Positions 19,276 through 29,985 of a stretch of 64,000 nucleotides of DNA are shown piece by piece. The notes under the pieces are model-generated. The model had not been told where the DNA came from, searched no databases, and worked only from the letters and a program-made list of their open reading frames with translations. Within the stretch, counting starts at the first letter, position 1. Each line of letters starts with the position of its first letter. The position numbers and the translations under genes were made by a program. Origin of the DNA: Okeania hirsuta (GTDB taxonomy: Bacteria > Cyanobacteriota > Cyanobacteriia > Cyanobacteriales > Microcoleaceae); NCBI RefSeq assembly GCF_003838195.1, contig NZ_RCBY01000001.1:1-64000 (forward strand), read 5' to 3'.

Positions 19276-20442
19276 TTACTTCTTGCTGACAGGAACCATT
19301 TTCCCATTATTAATTAATTTATACTTAATGCCACGCCATACTACTGTACGCTTAGTCAACGCTAGAGCAAAAAATATTAAACCAAAAAGATCACGCAAAG
19401 GCAATAAGTAAAGACTTTTTAAACCTTCAGAATCTTTCAACTCTTTTAAAATTATCCCACTGGTCAGAAGTCGTAAACCAATTGTAATCCCTAATACTCC
19501 TAGTCCCAATAAGTCTCCCATTCGTGCCACAGCGAAGAAAATAGCAAAAGGTACTGCTCGGATTAATATAGTTGCAATAAATGGCCCAGAACGTGCTAAA
19601 TATGTATTCTGATCCCAATAAATTTGATGAGTCCACCATTGTCGCCAATTCTTCAAGTCTACAACTACATCAATAATATAAGGTAAAAGCACCATTTTTT
19701 TCCCAGAAGTCCAAACCCTCCGTCCAAGTTCGTAGTCTTCTACAAGATAATTTGCTAGACTCTCTAAACCACCAAGTTCTTGTAGTGTGGTTTGATTTAT
19801 GGCTATGGAAGGTCCCAAACAAGCATTGGATGCTCCCGTAACTGCTGCAAATATCACGCTAGGAATAAAGTCTGCATTCATAGTTAATAGTTCCATCTTC
19901 TCAAACCATCGGTAGGCACTTTTGGCTTTAAAGAGAGTACAGACACATCCCACGTCGGGATTGGATAGAGGAGCTATGATATTTTTGATATAGTCAGGTT
20001 TGAGATTTGTGTCACTATCGCTGATAATAATGATATCGTGGTGTGCCTCAGCTATGGCACCAAGTAAATTATTGACTTTACCATTAGCTCCTCCTTGAAC
20101 ATTGCTAATGACAACGAAAATCTTCTGAGTGTCTACTTCTGCTTGAATATCCTCAAGAATAGGGAGGGCTAAATCTTCAGGGTCTTGAACTGAATAAATT
20201 ACCTGATACTCAGGCCAATCTTGAATAGAAATGCTACGCAGGTTTGACTTGAGGTCTTTTTCAATACCTCGTACTGGTTTCAGTACAGTGACAGGTGGGT
20301 GAAATTTTTCTGTGGCATTTATGTCTGGGGTGGTTTTCCTCAAAAATTGTCTAGTAGTCCATACACTGAGGATTGAATATACAGACCCACCGACTATCGG
20401 TATCAGGCAAATTATTTGAAGCACCTCTACAGGGGTTAACAT
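19276..20442 (-). CDS. GT21-type (ceramide glucosyltransferase-like) glycosyltransferase
   Basis: A 388-residue membrane glycosyltransferase. An N-terminal helix (VLQIICLIPIVGGSVYSIL) precedes a GT-A domain with PPVTVLKPVRGIEKDL, DIIIISDSDTNLKPDY (metal-binding aspartates) and LVEDYELGRRVW (the D3 region). WTHQIYWDQNTY replaces the usual Q/RxxRW signature. Two or three C-terminal membrane helices follow (FIATILIRAVPFAIFFAVARMG, GLIFFALALT). In this family the acceptor is a lipid, such as ceramide or a hopanoid (HpnI). It is an intact member of the surface-glycan cluster. Confidence 0.75.
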   Translation of the reverse strand: MLTPVEVLQIICLIPIVGGSVYSILSVWTTRQFLRKTTPDINATEKFHPPVTVLKPVRGIEKDLKSNLRSISIQDWPEYQVIYSVQDPEDLALPILEDIQAEVDTQKIFVVISNVQGGANGKVNNLLGAIAEAHHDIIIISDSDTNLKPDYIKNIIAPLSNPDVGCVCTLFKAKSAYRWFEKMELLTMNADFIPSVIFAAVTGASNACLGPSIAINQTTLQELGGLESLANYLVEDYELGRRVWTSGKKMVLLPYIIDVVVDLKNWRQWWTHQIYWDQNTYLARSGPFIATILIRAVPFAIFFAVARMGDLLGLGVLGITIGLRLLTSGIILKELKDSEGLKSLYLLPLRDLFGLIFFALALTKRTVVWRGIKYKLINNGKMVPVSKK

Positions 20443-20702
20443 TAATTAATTCTTGTTTTCAATTTTTCAATTCAAGTATAGTTATGTGATTATAATTTAG
20501 CAACAATAGCGATCGCTCGCCAATTTGCTCTAGCCTCGAAAAAACAAAATAAATAATAATACCATGAGATTTTCCCATAATATCATGTGCCTCTTTCAGG
20601 GGAACTACGCTATCGGTTGAACAGTTATAAATAATTTTTAGAAGTGAGATGGGGAGAGGAGGGAGAAAATATATGAGGGTGTTTTTCTCATATTATTAAT
20701 CA

Positions 20703-21232
20703 CTATAATTGTACTGTTTGTCCATGATCTGGGAAAGTGGCGAAACTATACTGAGGAAAAAAATCATGTATGGCAGCAACTATTTTAAATACATCACCCA
20801 TCCAAGCAGCACTTTTTTCCCCAGAAAAATTCTGTATTTGTCGGCAACGCTGTAGTGATGATTGTGCTTGAGCATAACTTCTCGGACAAGTATCATCAAT
20901 TAACCATATAGTTTTTGAGTGTGCCACAGCAAGGGAAGCACAAAAGTCTCGAAAAGTTTGTTCAAAAGTATGCAGGCCATCTAAGTAAATTAAATCGAAT
21001 GATTCAAACTTCTGGGCATAACTTTTGAAAAATTCATCACTGGAAACTTCGAGACAAACTACTTTTTCAGTGGCATATTTATCCTTATTTAATCTGAACT
21101 GAGGATCGACGGCAACTTTATTGGTAATATTTACTGCATTAAAAGTTATACCTTTTGATACTCTTATTTCTAGATATCTGGATGATTGATTAATACTAGC
21201 AAGCTTGTTGAGGCGATCGCTGCGACTTTTAA
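20703..21232 (-). pseudogene. Class I methyltransferase fragment (5'-truncated)
   Basis: A continuous minus-strand frame encodes SDRLNKLASINQSSRYLEIR, then NAVNITNKVAVDPQFRL, FESFDLIYLDGLHTFEQTFR and the C-terminal part. This is a Methyltransf_24-type protein whose glycine-rich SAM motif is altered (YLEIRVSKGITF instead of YLEIGVxxGxTF). There is no start codon: the 5' side joins a GT61 fragment at about 21232, near a HIP1 site (GCGATCGC at 21213-21220). Probably a deletion fused two glycan genes and killed both. Confidence 0.6.
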
Positions 21233-21982
21233 TGAAACATAACCCTCATCAGTGAACAGAGTCTCAAAATACTTTTCTCCTGCTATAACTCCACTAAAAG
21301 GGATATGATTTCTTCCTCAAAAAAGCCGTTGTGGTTGATCTTTTCTCAGGTTATTTGTTAACTCAAAAATCCTGTGCTGTAGTTTTTCTAAATAAGAGAA
21401 ATACCATTTCTTTTGTCCAAGTGTTAGCTCACTACCCGGTTCTGGAATGATAAGATTTTCAAAAATACAGTCGTTATTTGTAACTAAAACACATTTAGCT
21501 AGCGGTATGCCTATAATTTCTAGTATTTGAGTAAACCATAAAGGAAAAGTATATTCAGCTAGGGAGGTATTGGGGGGTTGTGAAATAGTAAAAACAATGC
21601 CATTATGAATACTGATATCAAATGCCCAAAGACGATGAATACTTTCAGTCAAAGCGTGCCCAAAGTGTGGATGAAAAGGACCTCCGTAGATATATGTACC
21701 ATGGTAAGTTTTTGAACTATCAATCTGATGAGTATCACTGTTGTCGCTGCCAAGATTATTTTTTTTATTCACTTCTATGAACTGATCTAAGTAGACTATT
21801 TCTTGCTCTAGACTACCACCGCGTTGATCACGGAATATTTTTTCTTGATCTAAATTGATATTGCTTCGTCGATGACGGAATATTTCTGGCATATTATTGG
21901 GAAAAACTACACCCCCTGACCACTTATTATGTTGTTCCTGAATCTGAATGGGTTTGACTATGGCATTATGTATTTTGAACAA
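21233..21982 (-). pseudogene. GT61-type glycosyltransferase remnant
   Basis: Resembles DUF563/GT61 capsular-type transferases: YIYGGPFHPHFGHALTESIH then RLWAFD, and PLWFTQILEIIGIPLAKCV. A TGA at 21317-21319 interrupts it, but the same frame goes on with IPFSGVIAGEKYFETLFTDE and GYVSLK, a typical GT61 continuation, before changing into the methyltransferase fragment. The only possible start is TTG at 21982; upstream codons remain open for some distance in this frame and adjoin the coiled-coil ORF. The original protein may have been coiled coil plus GT61, split by a frameshift near 22020. Confidence 0.6.
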
Positions 21983-22022
21983 TCGATTTTGCTCATCTGA
22001 ATGCTCTAACAGTTTCTCACTC

Positions 22023-22883
22023 TTAATCTACCTTGAACTTAGTTTGGTCAGACTTAGTTTCCTCCAACTCCTTCTTTAATTGAGACTTTGACTCTGACTG
22101 CTCTTTCTCTTTCAACTGAGTTTCCTGAAGTTGAGAATAATACTTCTCCAACACATCCATTGTTTCACTTAACTGGGACTGCGACTGCTCCAATAACTGC
22201 TCGGTTTCCCGCAACTGAGATTTAGTTTCCTCCAACTCTTTGTGCAACTCCGAGTCCGATCGTGGCTGTTGTTGTTCCTGTTTCTCTCTCAACTGAGCTT
22301 GCTGCAATTGTGATTGAGATTGCTCCAATACTTCCATTGTCTCACTTAATTGCAACTGATACTCATCTAACAACTGCTCAGTTTCCCGCAACTGAGACTT
22401 AGTTTCCTCCAACTGTTTGTGCAACTCAGACTCTGACCCCGACTGCTTCTGTGCTAACTCTGCCTTAACCTGCTCCAACTCTTCCTGCTTCTCCTGCAAC
22501 TTTCCTTGCAACTCTTCCAATGTCGCCATCGTTTGCTCCATTTGAGACTGATACTCTTCCAACACTCCCATCGCCTCACCTAACTGCGACTGGGACTCCT
22601 CCCATAACTGTTTGCTCTCCTGCAACTTGGACTTGGTTACTGCCAATTCCTGCTTAACTTCTCCATCTGATTCTGACTGCTGTTGCTCTCCTTTCTCCTT
22701 AAGCTGATATAACTCAAAGTGGGTTTGCTCCAACTCTCCTAATACCTCATCTAATTGAGATTGCGATCGCTCCAACTCTTCTCTCACATCGTGCAACTCG
22801 GACTTAGTTTTGTCCAACTCTTGCTGAGTTTGTTGCCATTTAGTCTTAGCTTCTTCTAGTTCTTTTTCTGTTGTTGCTGCCAT
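22023..22883 (-). CDS. Coiled-coil repeat protein, possibly the N-terminal half of a broken GT61 fusion
   Basis: A 286-residue, almost purely coiled-coil protein of degenerate units (ELEETKSQLRETEQLLEQSQ type), rich in Q, E, S, K and L. There is no signal peptide, membrane helix or enzymatic motif. The same repeat style fills the middle of the sulfotransferase protein upstream (23099-25669), so the two are related by duplication or recombination. The GT61 frame follows directly with a frame change, so this may be a truncated multi-domain protein. Function unknown beyond scaffold or spacer. Confidence 0.55.
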   Translation of the reverse strand: MAATTEKELEEAKTKWQQTQQELDKTKSELHDVREELERSQSQLDEVLGELEQTHFELYQLKEKGEQQQSESDGEVKQELAVTKSKLQESKQLWEESQSQLGEAMGVLEEYQSQMEQTMATLEELQGKLQEKQEELEQVKAELAQKQSGSESELHKQLEETKSQLRETEQLLDEYQLQLSETMEVLEQSQSQLQQAQLREKQEQQQPRSDSELHKELEETKSQLRETEQLLEQSQSQLSETMDVLEKYYSQLQETQLKEKEQSESKSQLKKELEETKSDQTKFKVD

Positions 22884-23098
22884 TAATTTATATTCCCCTT
22901 AATTTCTTCAAATATTACCAATATCTTGATAAAATCAAATTCTAAAAATAAGTTAACTATACTGAGTAAGTGACTTTATCCTACCTCCATTTGTTCCCAA
23001 TATTCCTGATTTAATTTCTTCTGTTGAATATTTATGTAGTATTTTTGCTCATGTTTTATTTGTCTAATTTTATTTAATTAAATCTGTCTTCTACTCAC

Positions 23099-25669
23099 TT
23101 ATTTTTCACTACTTACCAAAACTTTATGCTGAATTTTCATAGTGCGCTTCATCAATTTTTGCCATTCTTCAGAATTTGTCAGCTTTTGACTATCTAACTC
23201 TAGACCTTTTTGCTGAGAGAAATTAGCAAAACTATCTAACCATTCCATTACTATTTCTGCCCGAGAGTTTTCAGTATATTTCAAAGATTTCTGAAGGCGC
23301 TCTTGCATTTCAAGCAAATTACCTTTTTGATAAGCATACCAAGCTTCCCAAACTAATAGTTGATATTCTGTTTGACTCTCGGATTTAGAATTTATCAGAA
23401 TGGCTTGTTGATACTGCAATTTTTCCAATTCAGACTGAGTTTGTGTTAGTTGAGACTTTGTTTTAACTAATTCTTTTTGTGCATTTTGTTGTTGAGATTG
23501 AGATTGTTGCAATAATATTTCTGTCTGCCTCCATTGAGTCTTAATTTGTTGCAATACTGTCTGATTTTCCTGTAATTGTAGTTGCTGTTTTTTGCGTTCT
23601 TCATCAGTTTGATATAGCTGATTTTGAAACTCTTTTAATAATGTTTTTGTCTGTTTCATTTGAGATTGAGATTGTTGCAATAGTGTTTCTGTCTGTTGCA
23701 GTTGTGAATTAGATTCTACTAATTCTGTTTGAACTTCTTGCATTTGTAGGTTAGTTCGCTTCAATTCTTGCTTTGCTTTATGTGATTGAGATTTAGATTT
23801 TTCCCATTCCTGCTGATTTTTTTTAATTTCTTTGAGTTGTTTTTCTGACTGTTGCAATATTGTTTCATTTTGTTTGAGTTGAGAGTTAGATTCTGTTAAC
23901 TCGGCTTGAGTTTGATTTAGCTGAGATTGAGTTTCTTGTAATTCTTGGCTAGTTTTTTGTAGTTCAGATTCAGACTTTTCTAACTTTTGTTCATGCTTTT
24001 GTAGTTGAGAATTAGATTCTGTTAACTGAGACTGGTAATATTCCCACTCTTCTTGAGTTTGGTGTAACTGATGTTTATAAACTACTAATTCGTCTCTAGT
24101 TTCACATAAATTATGTTTTGTTAATCCTAATTCTGCCTGAGTTTGTTTCAGTTGTGAGTGGGAGTTTTCTAATTCTGTCTCTACATTGTTTAACTGTTCT
24201 TGATATTGTTGTAAACTCTTCTCATTTGCCATTAACTTAACCTGAGAATCTTCCCAGTCTTCTTGAGTTTGGTGTAGCTGATTTTGGCAAACCTTTAATT
24301 TAGCTTGAGTCTCATACAAATTATGTTTTACTTTCCCTAATTCTGCTTGAGTTTGTTTATTTTGTGATTCGGACTTTTCTAACAATACTTCTGTTTTTTC
24401 TACCTGAGATTGAGATTTTTGCCATACTGATTCTGTTTGCTGAAGTCTATAAGTAAATTGTTCTAGTTCTTCTTGTGTTTGATGTAGTTGTGACTGATTT
24501 TGTACTAGCTCTCCTTGAGTTTGGTGTAGTTCAGATTTTGTTTGTATAAGTTCTTTTTCTATTTGATCAAATCTGGTTTGAATATGTTCAACTTTTTTCA
24601 GTTGAGACTGAGTTTCTTCTAATACTGTTTCTGTGTGGTGGAGTTGTTTTTGAGATTCTAATAATGTTGTTTCGGTGGTATCGAGTTGAGAAGCATATTT
24701 TTCTAACTCATCTCGTGTTTGTGTTAATTGAGACTTAGTTTGTGTTAGTTCTAATTGACTTTGTTGGTATTGATTTTTATATTTTTCTACCTCTGCTAAT
24801 AAGTTTTTATTCTGATTTTCTACACTACACAAATTCATCCAGTCTTGAAAAGCCCAAATTCTATAGGGAGATGATTTGATTTTTTCTTGCCAGGAAAAGT
24901 CTGGTATTTCATCGGCTGGTTTCCAGGATCTTGCTTCTAATTCCTGGTACATTTCTATAGCTTCAGGAAAGTAATAATCTATGAGAGTGGATCTATGGTC
25001 GTCTGCTGATAATTGATTATTAAATAATGATGGTTCGTAGATATTGGCAGCGGGATAATTAAAGTTTGTCTTAAATTTTTGATTAATTGCTTCAATAAAT
25101 ACTTGTTGGTTATTTATGATTGTTTGAATATTTGTCAATAAACAATAATTACCAGCATGATTATAAAAATCAATAATTTTTTGATTGTAGTGTAACCATA
25201 ATTTTACTGCTAATTCCGGTTGACTTTGAAATATTTTATCTTGCCGACTATACAGATAATTAACTACTTCCCAAGGAGAACGATAAACTAATAAAAATTT
25301 GGCATTTGGCAGTAGATTTGCCCAAAAATCTAGAAATAAAGTTGTACGGGTTTCTTTCCATCCCCAATTTCCACTTATAGAATTTTTGGCGATAATTTCT
25401 TTTGCTATTTCTACAAAATTTTCTTCTATATCTATTCTTTCTTGGAGAGTCCAACCATCTGCATCTATTCCTTGAGATTCTAATACTTGTTTATGAAATT
25501 CATAGAAGTCTAAATTTTCAAAATATCCTTGAGGATTAGCTTCTGTTTCCTCTGTTAATTTCCGACCAATATGTAAACCAGAACCTTGGAGGATGGAAGC
25601 TGTTAAAGAACTTCCTGAACGGTGCATACTGGTAATAATTAGAGTTGATTTTTCTGTTTTTTGCATCAT
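23099..25669 (-). CDS. Sulfotransferase-like protein with giant coiled coil
   Basis: Residues of about 8-270 form a sulfotransferase-family domain: TLIITSMHRSGSSLTASILQ is the PAPS 5'-phosphosulfate loop, and KFLLVYRSPWEVVNYLYSRQ fits the 3'-phosphate-binding region (RxPW). Residues of about 285-770 are an extended coiled coil of short repeats (QLHQTQEELEQ, SQLKQTQAEL and the like). A helical tail of about 85 residues (LLVWEAWYAYQKGNLLEMQE ...) ends it. Sulfotransferases in cyanobacterial glycan clusters are thought to modify surface polysaccharides. The coiled coil may tether or multimerise the enzyme (inference). ORF intact at 856 residues. Confidence 0.75.
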   Translation of the reverse strand: MMQKTEKSTLIITSMHRSGSSLTASILQGSGLHIGRKLTEETEANPQGYFENLDFYEFHKQVLESQGIDADGWTLQERIDIEENFVEIAKEIIAKNSISGNWGWKETRTTLFLDFWANLLPNAKFLLVYRSPWEVVNYLYSRQDKIFQSQPELAVKLWLHYNQKIIDFYNHAGNYCLLTNIQTIINNQQVFIEAINQKFKTNFNYPAANIYEPSLFNNQLSADDHRSTLIDYYFPEAIEMYQELEARSWKPADEIPDFSWQEKIKSSPYRIWAFQDWMNLCSVENQNKNLLAEVEKYKNQYQQSQLELTQTKSQLTQTRDELEKYASQLDTTETTLLESQKQLHHTETVLEETQSQLKKVEHIQTRFDQIEKELIQTKSELHQTQGELVQNQSQLHQTQEELEQFTYRLQQTESVWQKSQSQVEKTEVLLEKSESQNKQTQAELGKVKHNLYETQAKLKVCQNQLHQTQEDWEDSQVKLMANEKSLQQYQEQLNNVETELENSHSQLKQTQAELGLTKHNLCETRDELVVYKHQLHQTQEEWEYYQSQLTESNSQLQKHEQKLEKSESELQKTSQELQETQSQLNQTQAELTESNSQLKQNETILQQSEKQLKEIKKNQQEWEKSKSQSHKAKQELKRTNLQMQEVQTELVESNSQLQQTETLLQQSQSQMKQTKTLLKEFQNQLYQTDEERKKQQLQLQENQTVLQQIKTQWRQTEILLQQSQSQQQNAQKELVKTKSQLTQTQSELEKLQYQQAILINSKSESQTEYQLLVWEAWYAYQKGNLLEMQERLQKSLKYTENSRAEIVMEWLDSFANFSQQKGLELDSQKLTNSEEWQKLMKRTMKIQHKVLVSSEK

Positions 25670-25714
25670 ATAGATTTTGATTATGTATTAGTTATTAATA
25701 TTACTATATAATTT

Positions 25715-26406
25715 TTTTGATCGTCTTGTTAACTTTTTGGCATATTGATTAACTGCTTTAAGTCCTCTACAATTATAGATTTTAGGCTGGTGGTTCGGTA
25801 AGTTTGTGCTTAAAGTTGCCAGATTGTTTAATCCTAAATCGATAGCTGCTATCCTAGTTTGAGTTAAAGGTTCTGTTTCTATTTCCTGTTTGTAAACTAA
25901 CTCAATTATCTCAGCATTTTTTTTAGGAATAATTCTAACTTTTTATGATTTTTTAACTCTTATTTTCAAATAAATATTAGTTTTACTAGGGCGAATTAAT
26001 CCTTTTTTTAAAGCTTTTTGACTAAGAGCTTGATGATGATAAATTACCACATATCTACCATTACTTCTATCTCCAGCACTACTTTGATAATTAAGATTTT
26101 TTGGCCTCACTTTAAATTTACTTGGGAAAGCTTTATCTTCTCGGTAAGCACTATAATAACTTTGCCATACTTTCAGAACCATTCTGAGAACTTCTTGACT
26201 AACTTTACGAGGTAAAACTCTTAGTATATGACTATTTTTGATCTGATAATAAACAGTAGTAGCATCCGTTTTTGACCGGTAAAAAAGTTTTGACAATCTA
26301 AATAATTCGCAGCATTGTAGAGATTTTTCGTCAAAAAAGATAAACCATCGCCCTCGGCGAAAAGTGAATGATTTTTTTTGATCAAATAATATTCTACTAA
26401 GAGCAT
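25715..26406 (-). pseudogene. TnpB (IS200/IS605 OrfB) fragment
   Basis: Pieces in two or three frames match the N-terminal half and RuvC start of the intact TnpB at 39179-40417: LSFLTKNLYNAANYL, ILRVLPRKVSQEVLRMVLKVWQSYY, RYVVIYHHQALSQKALKKGLI, then IAAIDLGLNNLATLS. The C-terminal half (second and third catalytic acids) is absent. Together with the frameshifts this makes it a relic. Confidence 0.75.
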
Positions 26407-26429
26407 AATTGTTTATATACTTGAGTCGG

Positions 26430-27420
26430 TCATAAAAAAAAATTAACTAAAACTAAATATTTTGTCAACTACCAAAATAAAAAGCTATGTTTAAGTATAT
26501 CTGACTATATTTTTATTTCAACTTTACTATACAAAATTTGCGAACTTAAACAGGTCTAATATTAATTAGGATCAGTTAGCACCGCTATATAATTTTCACT
26601 TCCAATACCATTATTCATATAGATTTGTCAATGATTTATATTAATTTTTTGGTTGTTAGCATTTATCCATTTTTGTCTGAATTTTCAGTTAGGACAGACT
26701 CAAATAAATTTAGTCTTATTTTGATTTACCTAATTTTATCATCTTCTCGATCCACTAAGAAAATCTGATTAAGTTCCGACTTTTGACTTAAGCTAAGACA
26801 CATTTAGATTTTATGTTCTCTGTTAAACCTTAAGGGTTTACTTTTACAAATAACTTACAGCAGTTTCCCACTTTCCGTAGGTACAAAATTTTGGGTAGTA
26901 GGCAACAGCTCATCTAGCGAAACAAAAGAGGGAATAGAAATTAATCTAAAACTGTACCTCACCATCCATCAAAAGTGCTGTATATATAGCAATATAATTT
27001 AAGTTGTGAGTATTGGAAACTTTTAGGGAACAGGGGACAGGAAACAGAGAAAGAAGAAAAAAACGTATCATCTGAATATGATAACTGCTATATTCTATAC
27101 TTTTAAGGAACAGTCAAATTATCACAAATGATTTATAATTGCTATAGTTTAAATGCTTAAGGGCTTACAATCAAACTGTTTCTTGATAAAAATTCAGCCT
27201 ATAATAAAATTTTTAATTTACTCTGGTAAATTTAGTAATATTGCCTCAAGTAAGTGACATAGGAAAACATTTACTATATGATGTTAACTACATTAGGTTA
27301 ATTTTATTCTATCGAAATTGATAGGAATAATCAACCTACTAAAAAACTGTAGAATATCAACAGTTAATCAGCAATATTACCCAATCCATAACTATCAAAT
27401 AAAGGATTTTTTCAATAATA
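26430..27420. other. Long gene-free stretch with a family B miniature-element relic
   Basis: No coding region is supported. About 26858-26997 has the layout of miniature element family B: TACAGCAGTTTCCC at the left and CTGTACCTCAC...AAAAGTGCTGTATA at the right, with a short filler including CAACAGCTCATCT. The last 150 bp should contain the promoter of the TPR gene that starts at 27421. Confidence 0.45.
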
Positions 27421-28902
27421 ATGTCAACCTCAACAATAGCAACAGAAACAGAAAGCAGTGTTCACTATCTTCATACTGCGAATAAACTACTCAGAGAAGG
27501 TGATTTAGCAGAAGCTGTTGATGCTTACCAACAAGTAATTAAACTTAATCCTAAATCAGTAGTAGCTTATCAAAACTTGGGAGAAGCTCTTAGTTTACAG
27601 GGAAATTTAGAAGCAGCAGCAAATATATATCACCAAGGAATTCAACTGCAACCAAACTATCCTTGGTCTTACTATAATTTAGGAGAAATTTTAATTAAAC
27701 TAGATAGATTTGATGAGGCAGTTATTTATCTAAATCAAGCGATTGAAATTAATTCAGAATTTCCCAAATTTTATAGTAGTTTGGGATTTGCTTTGGCAAA
27801 ACAAGGATTATTTGATGAGGCAATAGTTGCTTATCGTCATGCTATTGAAATTGATCCAAACTTTGCTTTAGTTTATCAATATTTAGGGGAAACTCTAGCA
27901 AATAAAAAAGAGTGGAATGAATCCATAGATGCTATTAATCAAGCTATTGAAATTAATCCTTATTTGCCAGAATATCATTTTAGTTTAGGTAAGGTTCTAG
28001 AAGACTCTGGTCAACTCGAACAAGCGGTTATTTCTTACCGTCATGCTCTTGATTTAAACCCAAATTTACCAGAAGCTTGCTATTATATTGGTCTAGGTTT
28101 AACTAAGTTACAAAAATGGGAAGAAGCCATTGATGCTTGTATGCAAGCTATTTCCCTAAATCTCAAAAATGCCGAAATTTATCATCATTTAGGAGCAGCT
28201 TTAGTCCAACTCAAAAAATGGGAAGAAGCTATTGCTGCCTATCAAAATGCAATTGAATTTAATCCTAATTCAGCAATAATTCATCATCAGTTAGCTTATG
28301 CTTTTGCTCAACTCAAAAAATGGGAAGAAGCTATAACTGAATATCGTGAAGTTCTCAAAATTAATCCTAATTCAGCAGTTGTATATGACCAGTTGGGAGA
28401 AGCATTAACAGAAATGGAAAAGTGGGAAGAAGCAATAAATTGTCATCAAAAAGCTGTCGAAATTAAACCAGATAATCAAAAGTTTAATCAGCATCTACAA
28501 GAGGCATTAGCGAGAAGACAACAACAGAATAAAACAGTAATAGACTCTCATTTGAAATTAGCAGAAATGATGGAACAACAAGGGTTTATTGAGGAGGCTA
28601 TTTCTGCTTATCGTCGAGTGATAAATCTTAATCCCACTGCTGCCGATATTCACCATAAATTAGGATATGCTTTGGCAAGTTTGGAAAAGTGGAATGAAGC
28701 GATCGCTTCTTATAATAAGGCAATTGAACTTCATCCAAGTTCGGGTATTGTACATTATCATTTGGGCGAAGCTTTGACTAATTTAGGCTTAGATGAACAA
28801 GCAATATCTTCTTTAGAAAAAGCTATTGAACTTGCACCAAATTTATCTAGTGCTCATCAAGCTTTAGAAAATTTACAGGCAAAATCAAAGAATAGGGAGT
28901 AG
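27421..28902 (+). CDS. Tetratricopeptide-repeat protein
   Basis: 493 residues made almost wholly of canonical 34-residue TPR units, about 13 of them, with the consensus W/EEAIxxYxxAIExNPNxxxxxxxLGxAL. Clear examples are KLNPKSVVAYQNLGEALSLQ, WEEAIAAYQNAIEFNPNSA and WNEAIASYNKAIELHPSSG. Several neighbouring repeats are near copies (KKWEEAI... repeated), showing recent internal duplication. A non-repeat break occurs near residues 360-385. No signal peptide or enzymatic domain. TPR superhelices bind partner proteins; similar modules often accompany glycosyl- or sulfotransferases, matching the upstream cluster, but a specific role is not visible. Confidence 0.8.
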   Translation: MSTSTIATETESSVHYLHTANKLLREGDLAEAVDAYQQVIKLNPKSVVAYQNLGEALSLQGNLEAAANIYHQGIQLQPNYPWSYYNLGEILIKLDRFDEAVIYLNQAIEINSEFPKFYSSLGFALAKQGLFDEAIVAYRHAIEIDPNFALVYQYLGETLANKKEWNESIDAINQAIEINPYLPEYHFSLGKVLEDSGQLEQAVISYRHALDLNPNLPEACYYIGLGLTKLQKWEEAIDACMQAISLNLKNAEIYHHLGAALVQLKKWEEAIAAYQNAIEFNPNSAIIHHQLAYAFAQLKKWEEAITEYREVLKINPNSAVVYDQLGEALTEMEKWEEAINCHQKAVEIKPDNQKFNQHLQEALARRQQQNKTVIDSHLKLAEMMEQQGFIEEAISAYRRVINLNPTAADIHHKLGYALASLEKWNEAIASYNKAIELHPSSGIVHYHLGEALTNLGLDEQAISSLEKAIELAPNLSSAHQALENLQAKSKNRE

Positions 28903-29985
28903 GGAGTAGGGGAGTGGGGGAGTAGGGGAGTGGGGGAGAAGTAAACATAAGAATAATTAACATTAATTTGGGTAAAATTAGCAAAAAAATTCCATGGGCA
29001 TAAGTTAATTACTTAATAACTGAAGTGTTGCTGAATAATTAAGGTAAAGATTCTCTCCTTTAAAGGAGAAACAAGCGGTCGGGGGATGGCGAGGTCTCCT
29101 CGCCATATCCAATCGACCAAGAGAGAAAAAATTTTCCTTTTATTAAATCCTCTTGCTTTTAGGGAGAGGTAATTATTAATTATTAATTATTAATTGTTCA
29201 ACATCTCGCCACTCCCTACCTTCCCATTTCCCTATCTACTCAGTTACAAAGATATATGGCTATATGGCAAACTTTTTGGGATTTGATATTATCCGATGTC
29301 TACAAGTCAGGAAGTTCAACCAAAGCTGAAAGCTATTAGTTAACTGCTAGTTAAGTAGATAGGGAAAATTATTTGCATATCTACTACTAAGATATATTTT
29401 ATGATGTCTGAATCTTCTCTTTTCCCTATCTCCAACAAATGTTAAATTACAGCATTTTTTAAAATAGTGAAATACAGTTGAATTGCAATTTATGTTCCCT
29501 ATTCCCTATTCCCTATTTCCTGTTCCCTAAAACATAGAATTTTTTCCTCACACTTTTCAGGCATTACTACAACCTACATTCTGCACTTCAAAATCTAGTA
29601 TAAAAAAGGAGTCAGAATTTCCTAGGTCATGGTCCGCAAACAGCAATTCTGCAATTCAGGAGGAAATAATAGAGGTAATTATCAATTATCAATTATTGAA
29701 ATAGTATAAATACCTAGCAAGCTACCGATTTTTATACTACTTTTAATGTTATACCATTTTGAAAAAAGAATGTTACGAATAGTAAGAGCGATAAAAAGAC
29801 AAGTGCAGGAGATGTCCCTGTGAGAAAGTGGTGCAACCCCGCGACGACAACAGTCGCACCTGGTAGCACACCAAGAGAAAAAGATAATTTACGCCTTAAA
29901 AAATGGTATTAAAGCCATTCCCATACGACTCCTGACTCCTAAGAAATACCCTAGATATTTGTAGCAAACATTTATCAATTTGGTA
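28903..29985. other. Repeat-rich gene-free stretch
   Basis: Holds GGGAGTA/GGGGGAGT heptamers just after the TPR gene (28896-28938), a GAGG-core hairpin repeat (29077-29118), ATTATTAATT tandem units (29170-29199) and TTCCCTA heptamers (29492-29530). The latter lie inside what may be a family B miniature element (about 29448-29580). A hairpin phrase AGTATAAATACCTA (about 29703) is repeated at about 31650. No gene is supported. Confidence 0.5.
29077..29118. repeat. GAGG-core hairpin repeat, copy 1
   Basis: Inner perfect hairpin ATGGCGAGG-TCT-CCTCGCCAT (29086-29106), enclosed by outer arms GGTCG (29077-29081) and CGACC (29114-29118). It shares only the GAGG-TCT-CCTC core and the two-stem layout with the copies at 60011-60047, 60846-60890 and 54960-55003. 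The stem bases differ but stay complementary. Confidence 0.65.
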
